Shown here one piece after another: positions 1 to 9,899 of a stretch of DNA of 34,540 nucleotides (its first letter is position 1; every line of letters begins with the position of its first letter). This DNA comes from JBJXGV01 sp046160485 (GTDB taxonomy: Bacteria > Orphanbacterota > Orphanbacteria > JBJXGV01): contig JBJXGV010000045.1 in the NCBI GenBank assembly GCA_046160485.1, positions 1 to 34,540 of the forward strand, read 5' to 3'. The notes under the pieces were generated by a model. The model did no database searches, was not told where the DNA came from, and saw only the letters and a list, made by a program, of their open reading frames with translations. Made by a program: the position numbers and the translations under genes.

Positions 1-615
1 CTGGCGCGCCACCGCGCTCACGACGCCCGCGCTCACGGAGGTGTCGAGGCCGAGCGGCGCGCCGAACGCGAAGACGAGTTGGCCTTGGCGCACGCCGTCG
101 GAATCGCCGAGTTCGAGCGCGGAGAGAGTGGGCGCGTCGATCTTGAGAAGCGCGATGTCCGTCTCGCGATCGAGCCCGACGATCTGCGCGCCGACGAGGC
201 GGCCGCGCGGCTTGAGGATCGACGCGAGCGCGGCGCCGCTCGTCGCGGCGCTCGGCAGCATCACCTGAACGCGCGTCGCGCCGACGACGACGTGCGCGTT
301 CGTGACGACGTAGCCGCTCGCGTCGAGGATCGCGCCCGAGCCGGTGGTGCGCTCCTTCGCGAGCAGGCTCGCGGCGGTCGAGGCGCCCCACGCATCCGCG
401 GTGTAGCCCGCGGAAAAAATCTGCACGACGCACGGCGCGACGCGCGCGGCGAGCGATTCGTACGACGCGGAGAGACTCGCGAGGTCGGCGCTCGCCGCGA
501 CACCGGGTCGCGCGGGCGGAGCGGATTGCGCAGCGGCAACGCGCGCACCGCACGCCATCATCGCGCAAAGAACGCCGGAGATCGCCCATAGCGGAACTGC
601 GCGCGCGCGTCTCAC
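1..615 (-). CDS. HtrA/DegP-like trypsin-type serine protease, N-terminal part (runs off left edge)
   Basis: Periplasmic quality-control or regulatory protease of the S1C (DegP/DegS/DegQ) family. The frame is open to the window edge, giving 205 residues. The start is a GTG preceded by GGAGG 10 nt upstream. Residues 1-30 look like a Sec signal peptide (RRAR, then a hydrophobic run, then AAAQ). Two of the three catalytic residues are visible: His108 in TNAHVV and Asp153 in DIALLKI. The start of the next strand pair (QLVFAFGAPLG, residues 178-188, then SVSAGVVSAV) matches the family. The catalytic Ser and any PDZ domains lie beyond the window. It follows the giant sensor kinase by about 100 nt on the same strand, so co-transcription and a role in envelope stress are plausible inferences. 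Without the C-terminus, a PDZ-less trypsin-like protein cannot be excluded. Confidence 0.85.
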   Translation of the reverse strand, partial: MRRARAVPLWAISGVLCAMMACGARVAAAQSAPPARPGVAASADLASLSASYESLAARVAPCVVQIFSAGYTADAWGASTAASLLAKERTTGSGAILDASGYVVTNAHVVVGATRVQVMLPSAATSGAALASILKPRGRLVGAQIVGLDRETDIALLKIDAPTLSALELGDSDGVRQGQLVFAFGAPLGLDTSVSAGVVSAVARQ

Positions 616-714
616 GATTCGATAGCCTCCGTGCGTGTCAGAGTGGTCGCCGCGTTGCCGAGTCCGTCGCGCGTGGAGAATAGCATAGCGCTCCAACTCG
701 CCATCGCGACTCGT

Positions 715-3700
715 CTAGACGTCGACGGCGGGCAGCAAGACCATGACGCCTGTGCCGCGGCCGGTGGCGCTCGAGACACGGATGGCGCCGCCGTGTTCTT
801 CGACGATCGCCTTGCAGATCGCGAGGCCGAGGCCTGTGCCGTCGGTCTTCGTCGAGAAGTAGGGCTCGAAAACGCGGTCGCGATACTCGGAGGGGATGCC
901 GTCGCCGTCGTCTTCGATGATGACCGCGGCGAACGCGCCGTCGGCGGGAACGCGGCGGCTCCACTGGACAAAGCGCGCGGCATCTGTCGGGAGCGCCGCG
1001 GTGACTTCCGCGCGGCTCGCGTTGGGCGCGAGCGTCCGCACGCGGATGCGGCCGCCGGGGGCGCTCGCGTGCACGGCGTTCTCGACGAGGTTGACGAGCA
1101 CGCGCTTCATTTCGGCGCGATCGACGCGCACGCGCGGCGCCGACGCGTCGAGCGCCACGTCGAGCGCGGCGGCGCGCGCCTCGCGATAGAGCCGCACGCT
1201 CTCCTCGACGATCTCGTTGAGCGCCTCTTCGCGCAGCACGCGCCGCGGCATCCGCGCGAACGACGAAAACTCCGTCGCGATGCGCCGCAGGCTTTCGATC
1301 TCGCTGATGATCGCTTCGGTTCCCTCTTCGAGAATCCGCCCGAACTCCGGCGCGCGATCCTTGTACGCCTCGCGAATGTGCTGCGCCGAAAGCTTCATCG
1401 GCGTGAGCGGATTCTTGATCTCGTGCGCGACCTGGCGCGCCATCTCGCTCCACGCGAGGAGTTTCTTCGAGCGAATCAGTTCCGAGAGATCCTCGAAGAC
1501 GAGCACGCGGCCCAATTCCTCGCCGGCTTCGTTGAGGAGGCGCGTGCCGACGGCGCGCACCGCGAGGATCGGCTCGGCGGTGCGATCGCCCGGTAGCGTC
1601 GGGTCCGCGTGCGCGTCGCGCGCATCACGCGCATCATGCGCGACGCCGTCCCCACGCGCGTCGCCCGAGGCGCGCGCCAACGCCTCGCGCGGCAGCGCGA
1701 TCTCGCGCTCAAGAATTCCGCCCGGCGCGCTGCCGATCGCCTCGAGCGCGTCGGCGATTCCGTTGCGCACGCCGTCGCGCAGAAAATCGAGCCCCTTGCC
1801 GACGCCGGCTCCGTCCGGCAGCCCCAGCGTGCGCGCGCCGCCGCGGTTGAGCGTCGTGATCCGCCCGTCGCGATCGAGCGCGAGCACGCCCGTCGTGATG
1901 TTGCCGAGAATCGCCTCGATCGTGCGCGAGCGCTCGAGGATGCGATCGCGCGAACGCTGCAGCTCCTCCGTCATGCGATTGAACGAGTCGACAAGCTCGC
2001 CGAGTTCGCCGCCGCTCGATCGCCGCAGTGCGAACGACAGCTCGCCGCGCGAAACGCGCTTCGTTCCCGCCGACAATTCCGCGACCGGCTTCGCGATTCG
2101 CTCCGCGACGATCGTCGCGAGAAACGCAACCGCCGCGAGCACGAGCACGGTGACGTAGAGGATCGACGCGAGCGAGCGGGCGATCGTGTCGTCGATCTCG
2201 CGCTGGCGATAGAGAAGCGGCACCGCGAGCGCGCCGAGCGGCTCGCCCGAAAGCCCCGCGAGCGATCCGTACGCGACGACGTACGGCTGCCCCGCGACCG
2301 AGCCGCTCCCGAACACGGCCTCCTTGCGATACACGAAGCAGTCGACGTACGCGGCCGCCGGCATCCGCCGCGGCAGAATCTCCGACTGAAACAACTCGGG
2401 CCGGTTCGATGCGGCGAGCCCCTCGCGCGCGTACGCGATCACGTCGCGATTGCCCTCTTCGCCGAGCGCCGTCACCAAGTCGCTGTCGACGGGCGTGCGC
2501 AGAAGGAGCACGCCTTTGCCGGGCTGATCCGCGCCTTCGAAAACGATCGGCACGAGCGACACCACGGAGAGCCCGTCATCCGCGGAGAAAAACGTGACGG
2601 GCGAAAGCTCGGACGCGACCTTGCGCACCATCGATCCCGGCACGAGAGGAACGACGCCGTTCTGCAGGAGCATTTCGCCGCGCGGCCCGAAGATCGCGAA
2701 CTTCTTCAGGCCGGTTTCGAGATCGATCGAGCCGAGCGCTTCGAGGCCGAGCGCGAGGCGGCGAATGAGCGTCGTCTCCGAGAGGCGCCGCGCCTCGGCG
2801 AGCGAGCGCTCGTTGAGCAGCGCGCGCACCGACTCGAGCCCTTCGATCGCTTCGCGCTGCGACGCGTCGGCCACGCGGCGCGTCGTCAACTCGTGAGTGA
2901 GCACGCCCATGAGCACCGCGGGCACAATCGCGATCACGAGAAACGCCGCGAGAAGTTTTTCGCGGAACGTCACGAGATACGGCTGATGGCGCGCCGCGCG
3001 CTGCGTGATGAGAACGAGCGCGCGGCTCAGAATGAGCGCGGCCGCGATCAGCGCGACGTGAATGAGGCGCTCGACGGTTTCGCGCGGGCCACCGCGCGCG
3101 AGCGTGAACGCGAGAAGGCTGGAGGCATCGCCGTCGGCTGCGCGGCGCGGCGCCCCGCCCCCGCTCGCGGCGCTTCCGCGCGGCAGCGGCACGACGAGCG
3201 TCGCCTCGCGTCGTCCATAGAGCCGGCTCTCGTGAAAATCGCCGAACGGCGGTTGCGCGAGCGCGTCGCCGAGCGGGATGCCGGGCGCAAGCGTCGGATC
3301 CGACGACGCCGCGAGCGCCCCCGCCTCGAAGCGTGAAACCGTGAGCCGCTCTTCGAGGCCGCGCGTCTCGCCGCCATCGCCGCCGGGGCCGCGCGCCGCC
3401 GCCGCGCTGCCGAAGAGAATCGGCCGCTCCGCCGCGGGCCGCGTCGCGAACGCGAGGTTCTCGAAGAAGTACGGAATCGTGACGACGACCGCGCCGGCGA
3501 CGCGGCCATCCGGCGTGAGAAGCGGCGCCGCGCCGAGATAGGCGTCGATCGTCTCGCGCCCGATGCGCCGCTCGGCGGAGCGAATGACGGGCCGCTTGCG
3601 TTCGCGCGCATCGCGAAACGCGAACGTCGCCTCGTGCCCCGGCTCCGAAGGAAAGCCGATCGCGAAGCGCGAGACGACCGCGCCCGACGCGTCGAGCACC

Positions 3701-5559
3701 TCGAGCGCGCATTCCGTCGCGAGCGACGCGAGCGGGCTCTCGATCCACTCGGCGAACGCGAGATTCTCCGGATCGGATGGCGCGCCGCTTTCGAGTGCTG
3801 CGACGAGGCGCGGCCGCTGCGTGAAGAAGTCGAGCGCCTCCTCGAGCACGAGGCGCCGCCACTCGTCGCGCGGCGCCGCGAAGCGCGCGGCGACCTCGCG
3901 CACGCGGTCGCGGTCGCGCGCCTCGAGACCGCGCTCCACGCCCGGCACGAGAACGAGACTCGCGCCGAGGAGAAAGAGAACGCCGCGCCCCATGTCGGTC
4001 GCGTTGGGCCGCGCTTCGAGCCACGCGAGCGCAGTCGCCGTCGCGAGCGAGAGCGCGAAGAGCGGCCACGTCGCGAAGAAGTCGAGGGGCTCGCCCGCGA
4101 TGCGCGCGCCGCCCGCGACCTGCGGCAGAACGCGCAGGATCACGACCGCGACGACGATCGAGAAAAACGCCTGCGGCAATGCGACGTGCGCGTCCGCCCG
4201 AGCGACCACCGCAACGCGAACGAGAATCGTGATCGCGCGGAAGAGAGCGAACCCGCCGAGCACGAACGCGACGAGCACGAGGAGCGGCGCGGGCGCCATG
4301 TCGGGAAGCGGCGTGTCGAGAAGGCGCGGCGCGCTCGCGTAGATCGCGGAGGCGGCGCCCCACACGCCGCGCATCCAGAGAAGCGGCAGCGCAAGACACG
4401 CGCCGACGAGCGCGGCGACTCCCGCGCGCGGCGGAGCCCCCGCGCGGAGCGCGCGATCGATGAGCCGCACCGAGAGCGCGAGCGCGAGCATCGTGAGAAA
4501 CACGTCCGCGGGTGAGCGCAGAAGACCGAGCGGCGCGGGGCCCGCGAAACCATCGGGACGGAAAAGCTCGGCGCCGGGCGCGTTGGGCGGCACGCGCACG
4601 AGCGCGAGCAGCACGCGCGCGGCCCAGATTGCGGCGATGCTGACCGCGAGTCGCGGCGCGGCGGTGAGCGCGCGGACGCGCGCGCTCGAGAGCACGAGCG
4701 CGGCGACGAGCACGACAACCGGCACGAGGAGCGCGAATCGGATCGCGGCGCCGGCCGCGCGGCGCGCCGCGAGATCGCCCGCGCGCGTCGCGCCGTCGAG
4801 CACGAGGTGCGCGACGGTCTCGCCGCCGATCTGAACCGGCACGACGGCGCGCGGCCGCCCGGGCTCCTCCGGCGGCGACGGCTGGCCCTCCACGACGAGG
4901 TGCGCGGCGAACGAATCGGATGCGTCGCGCGCGGCGGCGCCCGTGAGCGATGCGGCGCCGCGCGGACTGCCGATGTCGAGCGACGCGCTCGCGACGATCC
5001 GCCGGCCGTCGGGCGAGGAGAGCGCGAACGCGGCGGCCGAGCGAAGGCGCCCCGCGACGAGGAACGCACCGATCGGCGGGCCCGCGCCCGCGGCCACGCG
5101 CGGCTCGCCCCACCACGCCGACTCGCTGCCGCCCGCGTCGAGCAGGATCCCCCACACCGCGTCGCGGAGCGGAGGCTCGGCCACTCCGCCCGCCGCGCGC
5201 GCCAACGCGTCGAACGCGAACGCGGGGTCCGACGCACGCGCATTCGACGTGCGCACGACCGAGTTCGCCGCCCCCGCGTCTTGCGCGGTCGCGTCGACGG
5301 CCGCGTCGTCACCGCGCAGAAATCCGCTCGCGCTTTCGGCGGCGCGCGAGAGCTGCTGCACAAGCGCGATGATGTCGGCGGCCTCGCGTTCGCCGCGCGC
5401 GGTCAGGCGCGCCGACTCGCGCGCGCGCCACGCATCGTCGTCGCGCGGCGCGGCGAGCGTCGCAAGCCACGGCGCCGCGAGCGCGATGAGCGCTGCGCCC
5501 GCAAGAATCACCACCGGCAGCGAAGATTTCGGACGCGGCGACTGTGGAATCGGGCTCAT
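715..5559 (-). CDS. NtrY-like giant multi-sensor histidine kinase
   Basis: Membrane sensor kinase of 1614 residues, about twice the usual NtrY length. Visible layout: N-terminal TM (about 13-33); an extracytoplasmic segment to about 265; a cluster of many hydrophobic helices (about 265-560); a soluble, Cache-like region (about 565-780); TM near 835 and 870-888; a second extracytoplasmic Cache-like region (about 889-1128); TM near 1133-1151; HAMP (about 1152-1205); PAS (about 1210-1365); HisKA with His1379 in VAHEIKNPLTPMK; and HATPase with N-box NLVENAVHA (1490), G1 DDGDGIP (1550) and G2 GTGLGL (1574). The HEIKNPLTP motif is typical of NtrY. No response regulator is in the window; it may be orphan or its partner may lie elsewhere. 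The gene starts 23 nt after the upstream small gene with a G-rich RBS, so the two are probably one transcript. A low-complexity Asp/Ala/Arg/His stretch sits at residues 1300-1321. The ligand is unknown. Confidence 0.9.
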   Translation of the reverse strand: MSPIPQSPRPKSSLPVVILAGAALIALAAPWLATLAAPRDDDAWRARESARLTARGEREAADIIALVQQLSRAAESASGFLRGDDAAVDATAQDAGAANSVVRTSNARASDPAFAFDALARAAGGVAEPPLRDAVWGILLDAGGSESAWWGEPRVAAGAGPPIGAFLVAGRLRSAAAFALSSPDGRRIVASASLDIGSPRGAASLTGAAARDASDSFAAHLVVEGQPSPPEEPGRPRAVVPVQIGGETVAHLVLDGATRAGDLAARRAAGAAIRFALLVPVVVLVAALVLSSARVRALTAAPRLAVSIAAIWAARVLLALVRVPPNAPGAELFRPDGFAGPAPLGLLRSPADVFLTMLALALSVRLIDRALRAGAPPRAGVAALVGACLALPLLWMRGVWGAASAIYASAPRLLDTPLPDMAPAPLLVLVAFVLGGFALFRAITILVRVAVVARADAHVALPQAFFSIVVAVVILRVLPQVAGGARIAGEPLDFFATWPLFALSLATATALAWLEARPNATDMGRGVLFLLGASLVLVPGVERGLEARDRDRVREVAARFAAPRDEWRRLVLEEALDFFTQRPRLVAALESGAPSDPENLAFAEWIESPLASLATECALEVLDASGAVVSRFAIGFPSEPGHEATFAFRDARERKRPVIRSAERRIGRETIDAYLGAAPLLTPDGRVAGAVVVTIPYFFENLAFATRPAAERPILFGSAAAARGPGGDGGETRGLEERLTVSRFEAGALAASSDPTLAPGIPLGDALAQPPFGDFHESRLYGRREATLVVPLPRGSAASGGGAPRRAADGDASSLLAFTLARGGPRETVERLIHVALIAAALILSRALVLITQRAARHQPYLVTFREKLLAAFLVIAIVPAVLMGVLTHELTTRRVADASQREAIEGLESVRALLNERSLAEARRLSETTLIRRLALGLEALGSIDLETGLKKFAIFGPRGEMLLQNGVVPLVPGSMVRKVASELSPVTFFSADDGLSVVSLVPIVFEGADQPGKGVLLLRTPVDSDLVTALGEEGNRDVIAYAREGLAASNRPELFQSEILPRRMPAAAYVDCFVYRKEAVFGSGSVAGQPYVVAYGSLAGLSGEPLGALAVPLLYRQREIDDTIARSLASILYVTVLVLAAVAFLATIVAERIAKPVAELSAGTKRVSRGELSFALRRSSGGELGELVDSFNRMTEELQRSRDRILERSRTIEAILGNITTGVLALDRDGRITTLNRGGARTLGLPDGAGVGKGLDFLRDGVRNGIADALEAIGSAPGGILEREIALPREALARASGDARGDGVAHDARDARDAHADPTLPGDRTAEPILAVRAVGTRLLNEAGEELGRVLVFEDLSELIRSKKLLAWSEMARQVAHEIKNPLTPMKLSAQHIREAYKDRAPEFGRILEEGTEAIISEIESLRRIATEFSSFARMPRRVLREEALNEIVEESVRLYREARAAALDVALDASAPRVRVDRAEMKRVLVNLVENAVHASAPGGRIRVRTLAPNASRAEVTAALPTDAARFVQWSRRVPADGAFAAVIIEDDGDGIPSEYRDRVFEPYFSTKTDGTGLGLAICKAIVEEHGGAIRVSSATGRGTGVMVLLPAVDV

Positions 5560-5581
5560 CGAGGTTTGCCCGCCCCCCGCG

Positions 5582-6304
5582 TTATCGATCGATCGACTTG
5601 ATCTCGGCGATCTTCCAGGCGCTCGCTTCTCGGCGAAGCGAAACGTAAACCTGATCGTGGTACAGGATGCCGTTCTCGAGGCGGAAGACGCGGTCGGCGA
5701 CCGCGTACGGAAGCTGGCCGTCCTTCTCGATGTTGCGGAACTTCACGTACTCGAATTTCTCCGTCGTCGAGTACTTGAAGAGATCGGCGAGGAGGTAGCC
5801 GGCCTGCGTGCGCGTAAAGAGCCCGCCGCGCGGCCCGCCGTGCGAAAACGCGAGCGACACTTTCCCTTCGCCGAAGTGAGCGAGAAGACTGTCGGCGGCG
5901 CCGTCGGACCAGGCGCGCGCGATGCGTTCGAAGAGTTGAAGCGGCTGCGCGTCGAGCGCCGTGCCGGGCTCGAGGCGTTCTTCGGATGCGTCCGCGCCGG
6001 GCGCCGCGTCCGCCTCGCCGGTCTCGGACATCGTCGCGGCGTCGCTCGGCGCTTCGTCGGCGGGCTTCTGCGCGGCTTGCGTCGCGCCGCTGCTGTCGGC
6101 GCCAGCGTCGGCGGCCGCGTCGGTGTCGGCGTCGGCACGAGGCTCGGTGGCCGCGCCGCTCTCGGGCGCAGCGGCCTGGCTGTCCGGCTCGGCGGCGTCC
6201 TGCGCAAACGCCGCGCGCGGGATCGCGAACGAGAGAGCGCTGATGAGAACCGCCGCGAGAACGATCGCCGCGCGCGCGACCGGCCCGCACAAGTGTGCAA
6301 ACAC
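5582..6304 (-). CDS. exported NTF2-like / DUF4783-like small protein
   Basis: Product of 240 residues from the GTG start. Residues 1-34 are a Sec signal peptide ending AFA before QD. Residues 35-125 are a low-complexity Ala/Glu/Asp/Pro linker. Residues 126-240 form a compact domain (SLLAHFGEGKVSLAF, then TRTQAGYLLADLF, ending SAWKIAEIKSI) whose pattern matches NTF2-like DUF4783-type domains. No catalytic residues are recognised. An ATG three codons upstream (6313) is in frame, but it overlaps the probable -10 hexamer TAGAAT. The GTG at 6304 sits exactly 7 nt after that hexamer, so I prefer a leaderless GTG start. The gene ends 23 nt before the sensor kinase, which suggests a periplasmic accessory or shared regulation; this is inference. 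Confidence 0.7.
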   Translation of the reverse strand: MFAHLCGPVARAAIVLAAVLISALSFAIPRAAFAQDAAEPDSQAAAPESGAATEPRADADTDAAADAGADSSGATQAAQKPADEAPSDAATMSETGEADAAPGADASEERLEPGTALDAQPLQLFERIARAWSDGAADSLLAHFGEGKVSLAFSHGGPRGGLFTRTQAGYLLADLFKYSTTEKFEYVKFRNIEKDGQLPYAVADRVFRLENGILYHDQVYVSLRREASAWKIAEIKSIDR

Positions 6305-6311
6305 GGCGGCC

Positions 6312-6340
6312 ATTCTATCCCGGGCCCCGAATATCAGCAA
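6312..6340 (-). promoter_or_regulatory. sigma70-type promoter with leaderless GTG start (NTF2-like / sensor kinase operon)
   Basis: The minus strand shows TTGCTG (6335-6340), a 17-nt spacer and TAGAAT (6312-6317). Seven nucleotides later comes GTG at 6304, the expected +1 position. No Shine-Dalgarno sequence fits this start. Confidence 0.5.
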
Positions 6341-6395
6341 GCCAGAGCGCGAAACGCGAGCCAGGAGCGGAAATACGCACGGCGGCGCCATGGCA

Positions 6396-8639
<2,244 letters not shown>

Positions 8640-8646
8640 CGCGAGC

Positions 8647-8655
8647 AGGCTATCA
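8647..8655 (-). promoter_or_regulatory. extended -10 promoter of the Ser/Thr kinase gene
   Basis: The minus strand reads TGATAGCCT. The hexamer TAGCCT is followed by exactly 7 nt and the ATG at 8639, so transcription should start at or next to the start codon. There is no recognisable -35 and no Shine-Dalgarno sequence. Confidence 0.4.
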
Positions 8656-8693
8656 CGAATGGCCGCGCGCGAGCGCGTGCGAGAATCGACGCG

Positions 8694-8702
8694 TGCTACA
8701 AT
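8694..8702 (+). promoter_or_regulatory. extended -10 promoter of the SGNH hydrolase gene
   Basis: TGCTACAAT is a good extended -10 (TGnTAnAAT). The ATG at 8710 follows the hexamer by 7 nt, again predicting a leaderless message. The ATG at 8701 overlaps the hexamer and is unlikely to be used. This promoter lies back to back with that of the kinase gene. Confidence 0.5.
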
Positions 8703-8709
8703 GCGCCGC

Positions 8710-9882
8710 ATGCGCGCGACGTTCCTGCGAGATTTTCTCCTGCGCGCCGGGGCCGTCGCGATCGCTCTCGGCGCTGGCCTACTCGTCGCCGAGATCGCCG
8801 TGCGCGCGTGGAATCCCGTCGAGATCCACCAAGTGCGCGGCCTCAACGCCTCGTTCGCGCAGCACGACGAACTCCTCGGCTGGCGCCTCGAGCCGAACGC
8901 GAGCGCGCGATTCGTCCGCGAAGACTTCGATGTTCTCGTCTCGAACAACAGCCACGGGTTTCGCGACCGCGAGTACGCGGTGGAGAAACCGCGCACCACG
9001 CGGCGCATCGTGATCCTCGGCGACTCGATGACGTGGGGGCTCGGCGTCGAGAACGATAGCTGCTACTCCGAGGTGCTCGAGCGCGCACTCGCCGCGGCGC
9101 CCGCGACATCCGCCGGCGCACCGGTCGAGGTGCTCAACTTCGGTGCCGCCGGCTACGGCACCGATCAGGAGTACCTGCTCCTGCGCGACACCGCGATTCG
9201 ATTCGCGCCCGACGTCGTCGTGATCGCGTACAACGCGAACGACGTGCTCAACAACTCCGCGTCGGCGCAGCACGGATACCACAAGCCGTTCTTCAAGCCG
9301 GCGGGCGGCGCGATCGCGCTCGCTGGCGTTCCCGTGCCGCCGCGCGACGGCTGGGACACGCCGTGGAAGATGACGCCGGTCGGGCGCTTCCTGATGAAGC
9401 GCTCGGCGCTCTACGCATTCGTGCGCGTGCGCCTCGATTTTCTTTTCATACGGTTCGGCGAGGAGAGCCTCTTCGCGAAGGCGGGCGGATACAAACTCGA
9501 GCTGTCGGGCCGCGACGCGGAGATCACGACCCGCGCGCTCTTCGACAGCCTCTACGCGACGTCGCGCGCGAATGGCGCGGAGCCGCTCCTTCTCATCACC
9601 GTGCCGCCGCGCTTCATGAAGAAGACGGATCCGTTCCAGGCGAGCCTGCTCGCGCACGCGCGCTCGCGCTCGGTGCGCGTGCTCGACCTCGCGCCGTCGT
9701 TCGAGGCCGCGCTCGACGAGGGACCGCTCTTCTGGCCGAACGAAGGGCACTGGACGCCGCTCGGGCATCGCGTCGCCGGCGGCGAACTCGCGCGCTTCAT
9801 CGACGAGCAGCAGTTGCTAGCGTCGGCGCCTGCACACGCACACTCACCGGGCGATTCCGTCGCGCCCACCGGCGCCGAGTAG
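8710..9882 (+). CDS. membrane-anchored SGNH (GDSL) hydrolase family protein
   Basis: Product of 390 residues. An N-terminal TM anchor (about 9-30) puts the catalytic domain outside the cytoplasm. The SGNH signatures are ILGDSMTWGLG (Ser106), a Gly block (VEVLNFGAAGYGTDQ), the Asn block (IAYNANDVLNNS) and the C-terminal EGHWTPLGH supplying the catalytic His. Such proteins act as esterases or O-acyltransferases on carbohydrates and lipids; the substrate cannot be read from sequence. The stop is 2 nt before the ATG of the next gene (9885), a sulfatase lipoprotein, so the two probably act together on a surface polymer (inference). An alternative ATG three codons upstream (8701) lies inside the -10 element. 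Confidence 0.82.
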   Translation: MRATFLRDFLLRAGAVAIALGAGLLVAEIAVRAWNPVEIHQVRGLNASFAQHDELLGWRLEPNASARFVREDFDVLVSNNSHGFRDREYAVEKPRTTRRIVILGDSMTWGLGVENDSCYSEVLERALAAAPATSAGAPVEVLNFGAAGYGTDQEYLLLRDTAIRFAPDVVVIAYNANDVLNNSASAQHGYHKPFFKPAGGAIALAGVPVPPRDGWDTPWKMTPVGRFLMKRSALYAFVRVRLDFLFIRFGEESLFAKAGGYKLELSGRDAEITTRALFDSLYATSRANGAEPLLLITVPPRFMKKTDPFQASLLAHARSRSVRVLDLAPSFEAALDEGPLFWPNEGHWTPLGHRVAGGELARFIDEQQLLASAPAHAHSPGDSVAPTGAE

Positions 9883-9899
9883 TCATGCTAGCGAAGGCG

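Noticed and set aside
2576..5155. 859-codon minus-strand frame inside the sensor kinase gene
   Set aside because: Almost entirely Arg/Ala/Gly. It is a frame-shifted shadow of the kinase reading frame and lacks family motifs.
8640..9008. N-terminal extension of the Ser/Thr kinase frame
   Set aside because: The extension overlaps the divergent SGNH gene, has no similarity, and lies upstream of the probable promoter. The kinase fold begins at the ATG at 8639.
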